DNA of 55,264 nucleotides from Aestuariivirga sp. (GTDB lineage: Bacteria; Pseudomonadota; Alphaproteobacteria; Rhizobiales; Aestuariivirgaceae), in contig NZ_JADCDA010000030.1 of NCBI RefSeq assembly GCF_020252405.1, forward strand, positions 1-55,264, read 5' to 3'. This document shows, piece by piece, positions 40,088 through 50,823 of this stretch (positions within the stretch are counted from its first letter, which is position 1; the number at the start of each line of letters is the position of its first letter). The translations under genes and the position numbers were made by a program. The notes under the pieces are model-generated. The model saw only the letters and a list, made by a program, of their open reading frames with translations, had not been told where the DNA came from and ran no database searches.

Positions 40088-42088
40088 CAGTGTTGAGAAC
40101 AGCGGCGTGTCGGACACTGCCTGCACGCGGTAGCTGTCATTGGCGCGCAGGCCGATCCAGCCGGAGCCCGCCATCTGGCGCCCGGCCGCGAGTTTGACAA
40201 GCCGCGGCATGCCGTCCTCCAGCCAGCTTGCGCCGCCGCCGGTGGCTTCGACGACGGGGGCGAGCACCGCGGTGGTGGCCAGCAGGCTCGACATTTCCCG
40301 CGCATCGGCATTGCCGGTGGCGGCCACCGCCACCAGCTTGCCGTCGGAAAGGCGGTGCAGGCCCGCCTCGGTGACGGGCAGAGAGCCCTGGAACCGGCCG
40401 GGCGAAACCTGGCGCAGCATCACGGTTTCGGTCTTGCCGGAGGGCAGCGTCACCGCGACGGGCATGGCGCTGCCGCCCATGGTGCGGCGCTCGATCACCA
40501 GGTTGTTGCGCTGCTGCCTCGCGGTCAGCGCTTCCTCCTCAAGGTCCGGCTCCTTCATCAGCCAGTGGGCGAGGCGGCGCAGCAGCTCGGTCTGCGGGCC
40601 GCCGCCCTCGAAACCGCGCGCCCACAACCAGCCCTGATCGGACAGAAGCTGCGCCACGCGGCCCTTATCCTGGCGTGACAGCACCAGCAGCGGTTTGCCG
40701 TCAGGACCCGACATGACGGTTTCGCCGGCCGGCGCCGTGGTGGTGTCGACCAGACGGAACCAGCGGCCCCAGCTTGGGGTGTCGCCTGCGGACTGCGGCA
40801 GGTCCTTGGTGACGGGGTGCTTCTGGCCCTGGCCGGTGAGCATCGGCGTGAACGGCTTTTCGACCACTTCGCCCGTCGGCGCCGCCGCCATGATGTCGGA
40901 AAGCGGTGTGGAGTAGAGGCCGTCCTCCGCCGCGAGGTCGGGGCCGGATGCGATCAACACCGCGCCGCCGTTCCTGACATATTGCGCGATGTTGAACATA
41001 TAGGCTTCGGGCAGCACCGACTGGCTGCGGTAGCGGTCGAAGATCACCAGATCGAACTGGTCGAGCTTGTCGACGAAAAGCTCACGCGTCGGGAAGGCGA
41101 TGAGGGCCAGTTCCCTGGTGGGCGTGCCGTCCTGTTTCTCCGGCGGGCGCAGAATGGTGAAGTGCACGAGATCGACCGAGGCATCGGCCTTCAGCAGGTT
41201 GCGCCAGCTGCGCTCGCCCGGGTGCGGCTCGCCCGAGACCAGAAGCACACGCAGCCGGTCGCGCACCCCCTCGATGACGGCGACGGCGCGGTTGTTCTGC
41301 AGCGAGATCTCGCCGTCGAGCGGAGGGGCTGCGATCTCCACGATGTTCTCGCCGGCATGCCCGATGGTGACCGGCGCCTCGATGGTCTCGCCCGGCGTCA
41401 CGTCGATGGTGACCGGCTGCCCGCCGCCGACCGTCACGCTCACCGGCACGGGCTGGCCGGGGCCGTTCGCCTCCTCGAGACGGAAGGCGATGGTCTGCTG
41501 CTGGCCCACCATGCCGAAGCGCGGCGCTTTTTCGACGAGGATGCGGCGGTCCTTTTCCGACTTCGAGCCGGTGATGAGCGCATGCAGCGGGCCGCCGATG
41601 CCGCTCCTCGCCGGAACCTGCGGGGCATCGTGCACCTGGCCGTCGGTGATCATGACGGCGCCGGCGAAGCGGCTGGGCGGAATGTCGGCCAGCGCGCGGT
41701 TCAGCACGTCAAAGGCGCGGGTGCCCTGATCCTCGCCGCCGCCCGGCTTCACCTCGACGGTGCGCAGCTCTGTGTTGGGCAAGCGCGCCACGGCCTGCTT
41801 CAGCGCATCGAGAGCTGCCTCGGTGCGCGCGATGCGCGCGCCGCTCTGCTGGCTCAGCGACCGGTCGACGACAGCCACGGCAATGTCGGGCAAAGGCTGG
41901 CGCTCCTCGCTGCGGATCACCGGATTGGCGAGGGCGGCAACGAGCAGCGCAAGCGAGAGGGCGCGCAGCAGCGTGCCCCGCGCGCGGCGCGCGGCAAGTG
42001 CGGCCAGCAGGGCAAGCCCGATGGCGCCAGCGGCCGCGATCACGGCCCAGGGCAGTTCCGGGGCAAAGGAGAGGGTCCAGTCCATCAC
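40028..42088 (-). CDS. Large membrane protein with VWA-like domain (MoxR operon)
   Basis: This 686-residue protein has two N-terminal membrane helices, a VWA-like domain with the metal motif DRSLSQ near residue 75 and MITDGQVHD near 146, a glutamine amidotransferase-like domain with FDLVIFDRY and LIASGPDL, and a C-terminal membrane helix. This layout is typical of the last gene in MoxR/DUF58/BatA clusters, thought to act in envelope or metal-enzyme maturation. The ATG overlaps the preceding gene stop by 4 bp. Confidence 0.8.
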   Translation of the reverse strand: MMDWTLSFAPELPWAVIAAAGAIGLALLAALAARRARGTLLRALSLALLVAALANPVIRSEERQPLPDIAVAVVDRSLSQQSGARIARTEAALDALKQAVARLPNTELRTVEVKPGGGEDQGTRAFDVLNRALADIPPSRFAGAVMITDGQVHDAPQVPARSGIGGPLHALITGSKSEKDRRILVEKAPRFGMVGQQQTIAFRLEEANGPGQPVPVSVTVGGGQPVTIDVTPGETIEAPVTIGHAGENIVEIAAPPLDGEISLQNNRAVAVIEGVRDRLRVLLVSGEPHPGERSWRNLLKADASVDLVHFTILRPPEKQDGTPTRELALIAFPTRELFVDKLDQFDLVIFDRYRSQSVLPEAYMFNIAQYVRNGGAVLIASGPDLAAEDGLYSTPLSDIMAAAPTGEVVEKPFTPMLTGQGQKHPVTKDLPQSAGDTPSWGRWFRLVDTTTAPAGETVMSGPDGKPLLVLSRQDKGRVAQLLSDQGWLWARGFEGGGPQTELLRRLAHWLMKEPDLEEEALTARQQRNNLVIERRTMGGSAMPVAVTLPSGKTETVMLRQVSPGRFQGSLPVTEAGLHRLSDGKLVAVAATGNADAREMSSLLATTAVLAPVVEATGGGASWLEDGMPRLVKLAAGRQMAGSGWIGLRANDSYRVQAVSDTPLFSTLLSLAALLMVLGGMWHREGR

Positions 42089-44865
42089 TGCCCCAGCCTT
42101 TCGAGAAGGTCGGGCACATGCACCTGGTCGGCCTTGTAATTGCCGGTCAGCGCATACATCACGATGTTGATGCCGGTGCGGAAGGCGAATTCGCGCTGCC
42201 GGTCAGTGCCGGGCACCGCGGCGTAGAGCGGGTCGCCGTTCACATCCATGGCCCAGGCCGCGGCATAGTCGTTGGAGCCGATGATGATGCCGCTCACGCC
42301 ATCGGTGTTGCCCATGGCGGCGCCTTCGCTGTCGGAGCGCTCCACCCACAGTCTGCCGCCGTCATAGCGACCGGGGAAGCGGTCGAGGAGGTAAAAGCTC
42401 TTGGTCAGCACATGCGACGGCGGCACGGGTTCGAGCGGCGGAATGTCGAGCTTGTCGAGGATGCGGCGCAAGGCCTCGGACGACGCGGCAGCGCCGCCCG
42501 CCAGCGCGTCCGCCGCGGCGCCATCCTCGCGCAGGTCGAAGAAAATGGTGCCGCCGCCCTTCATGTAGGCGTCCATCCTGGCGAGTGCGGCGTCCGACGG
42601 CGCGGTGGCCCCGGCGCGCACCGGCCAGTAGAGCAGCGGGAAGAAGACAAGCTCGTCATTCTCGATGTCAATGCCGATCGGATCGCCGACATTGACCGAG
42701 GTGCGTTCGCGCAGCACTTCGCCCAGGCCCTTGAGGCCTTCCTCGCTGATGCCGTCGATCCCGGAATCGCCGGACTTCACATAGGCGAGCCTTGTCTCCA
42801 GCGCATTCTGCATGGCGAAGTCGCCGGCCGCTTGCGCGTGGCCCGGCGCGTGCTGCGAGGCGGCGAGCAGCGCCAGAGCCAGCATGCCGGTGACGGCGGC
42901 GCGGCCGTGGCGCAGACGGGCGAAGCCGCCGATCAGCAGCGTGGCGAAACAGTCGAGCAGGAAAGCCAGCATGGCGAGCGCGAAGGCATATGGCGCAAGC
43001 GGCAGGGCAGGCAGCGGTTCCAGCGCGCGCAGTACGATGCCTGGGGGAAGACCTGCCACGGGGGTCAGGGCCGTGCCGCTGCGCGTGATGTTGATGGTGC
43101 GCTCCTGCGTTCCGCGCCGGTAGAGGCCGGGCGGCGTTGCCGGGGTGGGAACCGCCTTATCCATCTCCGCCAGCGGAATTGACCGGGCATCGGGCGGCGG
43201 ATCGGAAAGATCGCCAAAGCCGTCGAGCGTCAGGGCGGGAACGAAAGCCAGCGAATCCGCGGTGGCGGCCGTGTCGCTTTCGGTGGCGGGTGCGTTGAGC
43301 ACGCGAAGCAGCATATCGACGAACAGTCCGGATGTGGCAAGGTTCGACCAGTCGGCATTGGCGGTGGTGTGAAACAGCACGATCATGCCCTTGCCCTGCT
43401 TTCGCGCGGTGACGAGGGGCGTGCCGTCGCCGAGACTTGCCCAAACCCTGCTGCTGAGCTCGGCATCGGGCTCGGCCAGCACCTGGCGGTTCACCCTCAC
43501 CGATGGGTCCGTCGCAAGGCCGGCGAAGGGGCTGGTGTCGGGGAAGGGCTGCATGGGCTGCGGCGTCTCCCAGCTGAGCGCGCTGCCCAGCGCGCGGTCG
43601 CCCTCGCGCAGCGTGACCGGCAGAAGATCGTCCTGCGCGGCGGCGAAGCGCGGTCCGGCGAAGCGGACAAGAAGACCGCCCTTGTTGACCCAATTCGAGA
43701 TCAGCTCCCGCTGCCCGCCGGGCAAAACGCCGATGTCGGCCAGCACCAGCATGGACAGGCCGCGATCGGTCAAATCCTTGAGGGGGCCGGCGCCTGCCGG
43801 CTCCTCCACATCGGCAAAGGGGGCCAGTGCGCGTGACACGTAATAGAGCGGATCGAGCAGCAGCGTGGCATTTTCCGACGATGCGCCGGACATCAGGCCC
43901 ACCGTCTTCCTGCGCCAGCGGTCATCCATGAGATAGACCGCGGCGGCGTTGCGCTCGTCCCTCACCGCGATGCGGCTCACTTCGTTGCGCAGTTCCGCCG
44001 GAAGTTCGATGGCACCACCGGCCGAGGTGGCGCCGGAGGCGAATTTCAGCGTGACGTCGCCGAAGCTGCGGCCATTGCCGGCGGTGGCGGCGACCGACAC
44101 GGACTGAGCCCCACCGCCGGGCGCACGCAGCACGCTGACCTTGATGTTGCCGCCCTCGAAGAGCGGCGTTGCCTGCGCCACGGGAAGCTGCGCTCCGGAC
44201 GGCAGGATCGCCTCGACCGAGGCGGCGCCCCTCGCAAGCTTCTGCAGGCCGGCGGCAAAATCCTTGGCCTTGCCGTCGTCGATGCCGTCAGAGATCCAGA
44301 TCACCCGCAGCCCATCCTGCTGGCCGAAAGCGGCATCAAGACGCGGCAGCAGTTCCATGCGGTCCGGGTCGAAGGCGCGCGGCTGAAGTGCCGCGGCGCG
44401 CGGCTTCACGCCGGCGGCGGCCTTCGGTTCCAGCGCCGGGGCGCGCAGGACGGGCGTGGTGGTGACGAGCGTCACCGGCGCGCCTCTGGCGGCGGCATCG
44501 CCGAGCACCTCGGCCATCACCGCGAGGCGCTTGTCCCAGGCCTTGGCCGCCGCCCAGCCGTCATCGACGATCAGCAGCACCGGCGTGGCCGTCAGCGTCC
44601 CGATGCGGCCCGGCGCATAAATCGGCTGCGACACGCCAATGATGACGAGGGCGGCAAGCGCAAGCCGCAGGAGGAGCAGCCACCACGGCGTCTTGTCCGG
44701 CTGTTCCTCACGGTTGCGCAGGCCCAGCAGCAGGCGGATCGCCGGGAAGCGCACCGTCTCGGGCCGCGGCGGCGTGAAGCGCAGGAGCCACCAGATCACC
44801 GGCAGCAGCAGCAGTGCGGCAAGCGCCAGCGGCGTGGCGAAGGTGAGGGCGCTGAGCATGCTCAT
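42085..44865 (-). CDS. BatA-like and DUF4159 domain membrane protein
   Basis: This 926-residue protein begins with the BatA N-terminal pattern (PLALAALLLLPVIWWLLRFT and PPRPETVRFPAIRLL), then a VWA-like region whose metal motif is degenerate (LLIVDDGWAA). A glutamine amidotransferase-like middle follows. After two further membrane helices near 615-660 the C-terminal part is a DUF4159 domain (YVKSGDSGIDGISEEGLKGL and FPLLYWPV). It overlaps both neighbours by 4 bp. Its partners are MoxR, DUF58 and the 686-residue protein. Confidence 0.83.
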   Translation of the reverse strand: MSMLSALTFATPLALAALLLLPVIWWLLRFTPPRPETVRFPAIRLLLGLRNREEQPDKTPWWLLLLRLALAALVIIGVSQPIYAPGRIGTLTATPVLLIVDDGWAAAKAWDKRLAVMAEVLGDAAARGAPVTLVTTTPVLRAPALEPKAAAGVKPRAAALQPRAFDPDRMELLPRLDAAFGQQDGLRVIWISDGIDDGKAKDFAAGLQKLARGAASVEAILPSGAQLPVAQATPLFEGGNIKVSVLRAPGGGAQSVSVAATAGNGRSFGDVTLKFASGATSAGGAIELPAELRNEVSRIAVRDERNAAAVYLMDDRWRRKTVGLMSGASSENATLLLDPLYYVSRALAPFADVEEPAGAGPLKDLTDRGLSMLVLADIGVLPGGQRELISNWVNKGGLLVRFAGPRFAAAQDDLLPVTLREGDRALGSALSWETPQPMQPFPDTSPFAGLATDPSVRVNRQVLAEPDAELSSRVWASLGDGTPLVTARKQGKGMIVLFHTTANADWSNLATSGLFVDMLLRVLNAPATESDTAATADSLAFVPALTLDGFGDLSDPPPDARSIPLAEMDKAVPTPATPPGLYRRGTQERTINITRSGTALTPVAGLPPGIVLRALEPLPALPLAPYAFALAMLAFLLDCFATLLIGGFARLRHGRAAVTGMLALALLAASQHAPGHAQAAGDFAMQNALETRLAYVKSGDSGIDGISEEGLKGLGEVLRERTSVNVGDPIGIDIENDELVFFPLLYWPVRAGATAPSDAALARMDAYMKGGGTIFFDLREDGAAADALAGGAAASSEALRRILDKLDIPPLEPVPPSHVLTKSFYLLDRFPGRYDGGRLWVERSDSEGAAMGNTDGVSGIIIGSNDYAAAWAMDVNGDPLYAAVPGTDRQREFAFRTGINIVMYALTGNYKADQVHVPDLLERLGQ

Positions 44866-45740
44866 CGGCCTGCCTCGCCGGAGATCAGCGCATGCAGCGC
44901 CAGCAGGGTGCCGGTGGGCGGCTCATCCGTGCGGTGGATGAGGAAGCTCCAGCCGATGCGCCGGCAGAGTTCCCTGAGCGCCGCGCGATGCTCCGCGAGC
45001 TTCCGCGCATAGGCCTCGCGCAGCGTCTCGGCCCTGGACGAAAGAAACTTGAGCGGCCCCGACATCCCGTGGAATTCGACGCGGCCGGAATAGGGCAGCG
45101 TCTCCTCCGCCGGATCGACCACCTGCACGAGGTGGCCCCTGACGCCCGCTTCGGCAAGCGGCGTGATGGCGCGTGCGATGTCCTCTACCGGCTCGAGGAA
45201 GTCGCCCGCCAGCACGGCGCCCGAGAAGCGCGGCATGCGGGTGAGGCCCGGCAGTGCGGAGCCCTCCGCCGTCATGAACCATTGGGCGAGCTTGATGAGC
45301 TGCGCCCGCGTGTGGTCAGGCGCGTGGGGCGACCCCAGCGCGCTCACCCGCTCGCTCGCCCGCACCGCGAGCGAGGCGATGGCAAGCGCCAGGAGCTGCG
45401 CGCGCTCGCGCTTCGTCACCCGGGCGAGGTGCGACTTGAAAGTCATCGAAACCGACGGCGATGACCAGACCCACAGCGTGTTGGCCGCCTCCCACTCGTT
45501 CTCGCGAATATAGACATGGGTCGATCGCGCCGACTTGTGCCAGTCGATGCGCTGGGTGGAATCGCCGAAGCTGTAATGGCGGTATTGCCAGAAGCTCTCG
45601 CCGGGTCCGGCGCGCCTGCGCCCATGCTCGCCCAGGATCACCGTCGCGGCGATGCGCTCCGCCTCCACCAGCAGGGGCGGCAGCGCGCGCGCCTGGGCCG
45701 CGGCGCGGTCGGCAAGGGTGAGAGCCGGGGCGTTGGACAT
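44862..45740 (-). CDS. DUF58 domain protein (MoxR partner)
   Basis: From the ATG at 45740 the protein has 292 residues and carries the DUF58 signature: GRRRAGPGESFWQYRHYSFG followed by DSTQRIDWHKSARS near residues 65-80. DUF58 proteins accompany MoxR ATPases and have a partly VWA-like fold. It starts 4 bp after the moxR stop. An upstream in-frame ATG at 45803 would overlap moxR by about 60 bp and add a low-complexity segment. Confidence 0.86.
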   Translation of the reverse strand: MSNAPALTLADRAAAQARALPPLLVEAERIAATVILGEHGRRRAGPGESFWQYRHYSFGDSTQRIDWHKSARSTHVYIRENEWEAANTLWVWSSPSVSMTFKSHLARVTKRERAQLLALAIASLAVRASERVSALGSPHAPDHTRAQLIKLAQWFMTAEGSALPGLTRMPRFSGAVLAGDFLEPVEDIARAITPLAEAGVRGHLVQVVDPAEETLPYSGRVEFHGMSGPLKFLSSRAETLREAYARKLAEHRAALRELCRRIGWSFLIHRTDEPPTGTLLALHALISGEAGR

Positions 45741-45744
45741 CGGC

Positions 45745-46743
<999 letters not shown>

Positions 46744-46867
46744 GGAACTCACTATCATATGCATGCGAAGCCGGCAGGGTCCGGCTCGATTGGTTTCATC
46801 CTTGCCGGTCGAGAATGGCCTAAAAGAGGCGCGAAGGACAGTCCGACTCACCTGTAATGACACGAAA

Positions 46868-47449
46868 ATGAACACGGATCAGCGCGATGCCGCCAATCCC
46901 CTGAAGGGGCTGGGAGAGGCCCGGAAGGCCAAGGGACCGCCGCCCGTGCACCTGTGGAATCCGCCCTTCTGCGGCGACATCGGCATGCGCATCGCCCAGG
47001 ACGGCACATGGTTCTACATGAACTCGCCGATCGGGCGGAAACCGCTGGTCCAGCTCTTCGCCTCGGTGCTGCGGCTGGATGCGGACGGGAAATACTATCT
47101 CGTCACCCCGGTGGAAAAGGCCGGTATCCTCGTCGATGACGCGCCCTTTACCGCGATCCGCATGCGGGTGGAGGGCGAGGGGCGGGGCCAGATCATCCAA
47201 TTCGAGACCAATGTGGATGACGCGGTGACGGTCGATGACGCCCACCCCCTGCGCTTTGCCGAGGAGCAGGGCACAGGCGGCCTCAAGCCCTATGTGATGG
47301 TCCGCGCCGGGCTTGAGGCGCTGGTCAGCCGGGCATTGTTCTATGACCTGGCTGCGGCGGGCGCGGTGGAGGATGGCTGGTTCGGCGTCTGGTCGTCAGG
47401 CCGCTTCTATCCTATGCAGAAGGCCGCCGAGATCGGGCTCGCCTCTTGA
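46868..47449 (+). CDS. DUF1285 domain protein
   Basis: This 193-residue protein shows the DUF1285 pattern: PPVHLWNPPFCGDIGMRIA, GTWFYMNSPIGRKPLVQLFA and LVTPVEKAGILVDDAPF. The family has no established function. It starts 124 bp from the divergent moxR gene and overlaps the next gene by 4 bp, heading a plus-strand operon of nucleotide-processing genes. An ATG at 46868 fits the homology; longer frames upstream are antisense to moxR. Confidence 0.88.
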   Translation: MNTDQRDAANPLKGLGEARKAKGPPPVHLWNPPFCGDIGMRIAQDGTWFYMNSPIGRKPLVQLFASVLRLDADGKYYLVTPVEKAGILVDDAPFTAIRMRVEGEGRGQIIQFETNVDDAVTVDDAHPLRFAEEQGTGGLKPYVMVRAGLEALVSRALFYDLAAAGAVEDGWFGVWSSGRFYPMQKAAEIGLAS

Positions 47450-48075
47450 GCCTGTTCGACGAGCGGGAATTCCGCGCCCGCGCCACCGGCCGGCTTCATG
47501 CCGCGGCCCCGCCCGTCCACGGACTCAGCGACGACGACCTCAATCCCGCCCTGCGGATGATCCCCGCCGACGTGCCGCCCAAACCCGCCGCCGTGCTGGT
47601 GCCGCTGGTGCCGCGCGGGGACGGCCTCAACCTGCTCCTGACCGAGCGCCAGCCGCATCTGCGCCGCCATGCCGGGCAGATCGCCTTTCCCGGCGGCCGG
47701 ATTGACGACACGGATCGCGATGCCGTGGCCGCCGCGCTCCGCGAGACGGAGGAGGAGACGGGGATCGCGCCCGCCTTCGTGGAGCCCATCGGCTTCCTTG
47801 ACGCCTATCTGACCTCGACGAACTACCGCGTCGCGCCGCTGGTGGCCATGCTGCGCCCCGGCTTCACCGTCACCCCGCAGGAGGCGGAGGTGAAGGACGT
47901 CTTCGAGGTGCCGCTCGGCTTCCTGATGGACCCCGCGCATCATCAACGCCATGCGCGCGACTGGCAGGGCCAGACCCGGTATTATTATGCCATGCCCTGG
48001 CAGGGGCGCTATATCTGGGGCGCCACCGCCGGCATGATCCGCAACCTCTATCGCCTGATGTACGAAACGCCATGA
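47446..48075 (+). CDS. NUDIX hydrolase, CoA pyrophosphatase type (NudL-like)
   Basis: This 209-residue protein has LLTERQPHLRRHAGQIAFPG before the NUDIX box, the UPF0035 signature of coenzyme A pyrophosphatases, followed by the box end RETEEETGI near residue 105. It would cleave CoA and its derivatives. The start is TTG at 47446 in a TTGA overlap with the DUF1285 gene. Its end overlaps the CCA-adding enzyme gene by 4 bp. Confidence 0.87.
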   Translation: MSLFDEREFRARATGRLHAAAPPVHGLSDDDLNPALRMIPADVPPKPAAVLVPLVPRGDGLNLLLTERQPHLRRHAGQIAFPGGRIDDTDRDAVAAALRETEEETGIAPAFVEPIGFLDAYLTSTNYRVAPLVAMLRPGFTVTPQEAEVKDVFEVPLGFLMDPAHHQRHARDWQGQTRYYYAMPWQGRYIWGATAGMIRNLYRLMYETP

Positions 48076-49253
48076 GCAAGCTTCCCTCCCTCGCCGCCGC
48101 AGCGTGGCTCAGGGAGCCCGCGCTGCAGCGCCTCTTCGCCGTGCTCGCCGCGGCTGGCGGCGAGGGCCGCGTGGCGGGTGGCGCCGTGCGCAATGCGCTG
48201 CTGGGCGAGGACGTGACGGAGATCGATGTCGCCACCACCCTGTCGCCTGACGCGGTCACCGCGGCCTGCGTTGCGGCGGGCATGGCCGTTCACCCCACCG
48301 GATTCGACCACGGCACTGTGACGGTGGTGGCCGGTCACCACCCCTTCGAAGTGACCACGCTGCGCCATGACCTTGAAACCGACGGCCGCCGCGCCAGGGT
48401 GGCCTTCACCGGCGACTGGGCGGCCGATGCCCGGCGCCGCGACTTCACCATGAACGCGCTCTACTGCGATGCGCGGGGCACGGTCCATGATTTCGTCAAT
48501 GGCTGGCCGGACGTGGAGGCCCGCCGCGTCATTTTCGTGGGCGACGCGGAACAGCGCATCGCCGAGGACTGTCTCCGCATCCTGCGCTTCTTCCGCTTCC
48601 ATGCGCGCTATGGCCATGGCGCGCCCGATGCCGCGGGTCTTGACGCCTGCACGCGCCTCAGGTCCGGGCTCGATCACCTCTCGGCGGAGCGCATCCGGCA
48701 GGAGATGTTCAAGCTGATGGCCGCCCCCGGCGCGGCGGAGACGCTGAGGCTGATGGCGGCGCGGGGCATCCTCGCGCGTCTTCTTCCGTATACGGAGGAC
48801 TGGGGCGTGCTGGAGCGGCTGCCGCCCGATCCGCTGCTGCGGCTGGCGGTCCTGGCGCGGGATCCGCTGTCGATGCCCGGCCGCTGGCGCCTGTCGAACC
48901 ATGAGGCGCGGCGGCTGGAGGCCGTCGTTTCGCTCATCCCGCCCACGCCCGCGCTGCGCCCCGCGGAACAGCGCATCATCCTCTACCAGACCGGGGCTGC
49001 GGCCTGGCGTGACCTTGTGCACATCGCCTGGGCGCGTTCCGGGGCTGCGGCTGACGGCGCCCGGTGGCGGGACTTGCTGGAATTGCCTGATCGCTGGCCC
49101 ATTCCCAGCCTTCCCGTGGCGGGGAAGGATCTTGTTGCTTCGGGCATGAGCCCCGGACCTGAAATCGGCGCAATGCTGAGGAAACTTGAGGACTGGTGGG
49201 TCGCGTCCGATTTCCAGCCCGGCCGCGACGAATTGCTGAAACGGCTGACATAG
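48072..49253 (+). CDS. CCA tRNA nucleotidyltransferase / poly(A) polymerase family
   Basis: This 393-residue protein adds or repairs the 3' CCA of tRNA. It shows VAGGAVRNALLG and EIDVATT near residues 36-60 (glycine motif and the catalytic acidic pair region), RRDFTMNALYCD near 122, and the neck-domain EDCLRILRFFRFHARYG near 165. Length and motif order fit the class II enzymes of alphaproteobacteria. The ATG overlaps the NudL-like stop. Confidence 0.9.
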   Translation: MSKLPSLAAAAWLREPALQRLFAVLAAAGGEGRVAGGAVRNALLGEDVTEIDVATTLSPDAVTAACVAAGMAVHPTGFDHGTVTVVAGHHPFEVTTLRHDLETDGRRARVAFTGDWAADARRRDFTMNALYCDARGTVHDFVNGWPDVEARRVIFVGDAEQRIAEDCLRILRFFRFHARYGHGAPDAAGLDACTRLRSGLDHLSAERIRQEMFKLMAAPGAAETLRLMAARGILARLLPYTEDWGVLERLPPDPLLRLAVLARDPLSMPGRWRLSNHEARRLEAVVSLIPPTPALRPAEQRIILYQTGAAAWRDLVHIAWARSGAAADGARWRDLLELPDRWPIPSLPVAGKDLVASGMSPGPEIGAMLRKLEDWWVASDFQPGRDELLKRLT

Positions 49254-49261
49254 GGGAACAC

Positions 49262-49633
49262 ATGGCCGACATTCTGGTGATGAAGAGCAAGGGCAAGCAT
49301 GCGCCGCTGCCCGAAAAGGGCAAGCCGGACACGGAAAAGCTCGTCAAGGGCAAGTACCGCACCACCACCTGGAACCATTTCACCGGCGAGGATGACCGGC
49401 TCCATTGCGGCATCTGGGAGTCGACGCCGGGCAAGGTGAAGGTGGACTATTCCGAGTGGGAGTTCTGCCATTTCATCGAGGGCAAGGCGATCATCACCAA
49501 TGAGGAGGGCACGTCCTGGACGCTCCGGAAGGGCGATGCCTTCATCATCCCGGCGGGCTTCAGGGGCACATGGGAAACCGTGAAGAAGGTCAGGAAGCAC
49601 TACGTCATCCTGCTGCCGAAGCCCTCCGCATGA
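49262..49633 (+). CDS. Cupin domain protein (DUF861, EutQ-like)
   Basis: This 123-residue single cupin has the segment DYSEWEFCHFIEGKAIITNE and WTLRKGDAFIIPAGFRGTWE, the cupin_3 pattern seen in ureidoglycine hydrolase and EutQ relatives. It starts 8 bp after the CCA enzyme gene with AGGGGAA just upstream. Small-molecule binding is likely, but the ligand is unknown. The next gene overlaps it by 4 bp. Confidence 0.85.
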   Translation: MADILVMKSKGKHAPLPEKGKPDTEKLVKGKYRTTTWNHFTGEDDRLHCGIWESTPGKVKVDYSEWEFCHFIEGKAIITNEEGTSWTLRKGDAFIIPAGFRGTWETVKKVRKHYVILLPKPSA

Positions 49634-50385
49634 GGATGTCGGTTCTCGTCACGGGCTCGGCCAGGCGCATCGGCCGCCGCCTGGCGCTCGACTTCGCGAG
49701 GGACGGCTGGGACGTGGCCGTCCATTGCAACGCCTCGATCGCGGAAGCCGAAGAGGTGGCGGGCTTCATCCGCGCCATGGGCCGCAACACGGTGATCGTG
49801 CGCGGCAACCTGTCCGAGGCCGATGTGCCGGACCGGCTGATCGCGGAAGCTTCCGCCGCGCTGGGCGGCCTCACCTGCCTCATCAACAATGCCTCGCTGT
49901 TCGAGCCTGACGAGGTGGGCGCCATCACCAGGGCGAGCTGGGCGGATCATCTCGACACCAACCTGCGCGCGCCTGTGTTCCTGTCCCAGGCCTTCGCCCG
50001 GCAGTTGCCGCAGGGCGAAGCGGGCAACATCATCTCGATCATCGACCAGCGGGTGTGGAAGCTGAACCCCAGGTTCTTCTCCTACACCACGTCCAAGTCC
50101 GGCCTGTGGACCGCGACCCGCACGCTGGCCCAGGCGCTGGCGCCCAATATCCGCGTCAACGCCATCGGCCCCGGACCCGCGCTTCCCTCGGCCCGCATGG
50201 ACCAGGCGGAGTTCGACAAGCAGGCGAAACTGACGCTTCTGGGCCGCGGCACGTCGCCGGAGGAGATTTCCGCCGCCGTCAAGTTCATATTGTCACAACC
50301 GTCACTGACGGGTCAGATGATCGCGCTGGACGGCGGGCAGCATCTGGTCTGGCAGACACCCGATGTCGTCGAGGTCAATGAATGA
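49630..50385 (+). CDS. SDR oxidoreductase, pteridine reductase/FolM-like
   Basis: This 251-residue SDR has VTGSARRIGRRLAL near residue 6-19, INNAS near 89, and the YTTSKSG tyrosine-lysine pair near 155. The TGSARRIGR form, with arginines at the cofactor phosphate, is typical of NADPH-using pteridine reductases such as FolM. It is translationally coupled to folB downstream (4 bp), which supports a role in dihydrofolate or dihydromonapterin reduction. The ATG at 49630 overlaps the cupin gene stop. Confidence 0.83.
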   Translation: MRMSVLVTGSARRIGRRLALDFARDGWDVAVHCNASIAEAEEVAGFIRAMGRNTVIVRGNLSEADVPDRLIAEASAALGGLTCLINNASLFEPDEVGAITRASWADHLDTNLRAPVFLSQAFARQLPQGEAGNIISIIDQRVWKLNPRFFSYTTSKSGLWTATRTLAQALAPNIRVNAIGPGPALPSARMDQAEFDKQAKLTLLGRGTSPEEISAAVKFILSQPSLTGQMIALDGGQHLVWQTPDVVEVNE

Positions 50386-50780
50386 AGAAGCCGATGATCA
50401 GCCATCACGTGGCGAGCGCCGCCTCGGGCCTCCGCCACGTCTTCGTGCGCGATCTGGACCTGATGGCGCTGATCGGCATCTACGCGCACGAGAAGACGGA
50501 GCCGCAGCGCATCATCGTCAACATCGACCTCTCGGTTCAGGAGGGCGAGGGCCCGCAGGACGACGACATCGGCCATGTCGTGTCCTATGAAATCGTGGTG
50601 AAGAAGGTCGAGCAGATCGTTGCCGGGGGGCACATCAACCTCGTCGAGACGCTGTGCGAGAAGATCGCCGCCGCCTGCTTGCGCGACAAACGGGTGGTGG
50701 CCGCGCGCGTGCGCGTCGAAAAGCCCGACATCATCAAGAATGCCCGCAGCGTGGGCGTCGAGATCGAGCGCCAGAGATAG
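50382..50780 (+). CDS. folB: Dihydroneopterin aldolase
   Basis: This 132-residue enzyme of folate synthesis converts dihydroneopterin to 6-hydroxymethyl-dihydropterin. The signature GIYAHEKTEPQ lies near residues 31-41, and INLVETLCEKIA near 83-94 carries the substrate-binding glutamate. It overlaps the pteridine reductase-like SDR by 4 bp. An N-terminal extension of about 15 residues precedes the FolB core. folP and folK are not adjacent. Confidence 0.87.
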   Translation: MKKPMISHHVASAASGLRHVFVRDLDLMALIGIYAHEKTEPQRIIVNIDLSVQEGEGPQDDDIGHVVSYEIVVKKVEQIVAGGHINLVETLCEKIAAACLRDKRVVAARVRVEKPDIIKNARSVGVEIERQR

Positions 50781-50823
50781 CAGGGTGCTTTGCCGCACCG
50801 CGCCGCGGATGTAGAAAGCCGTC

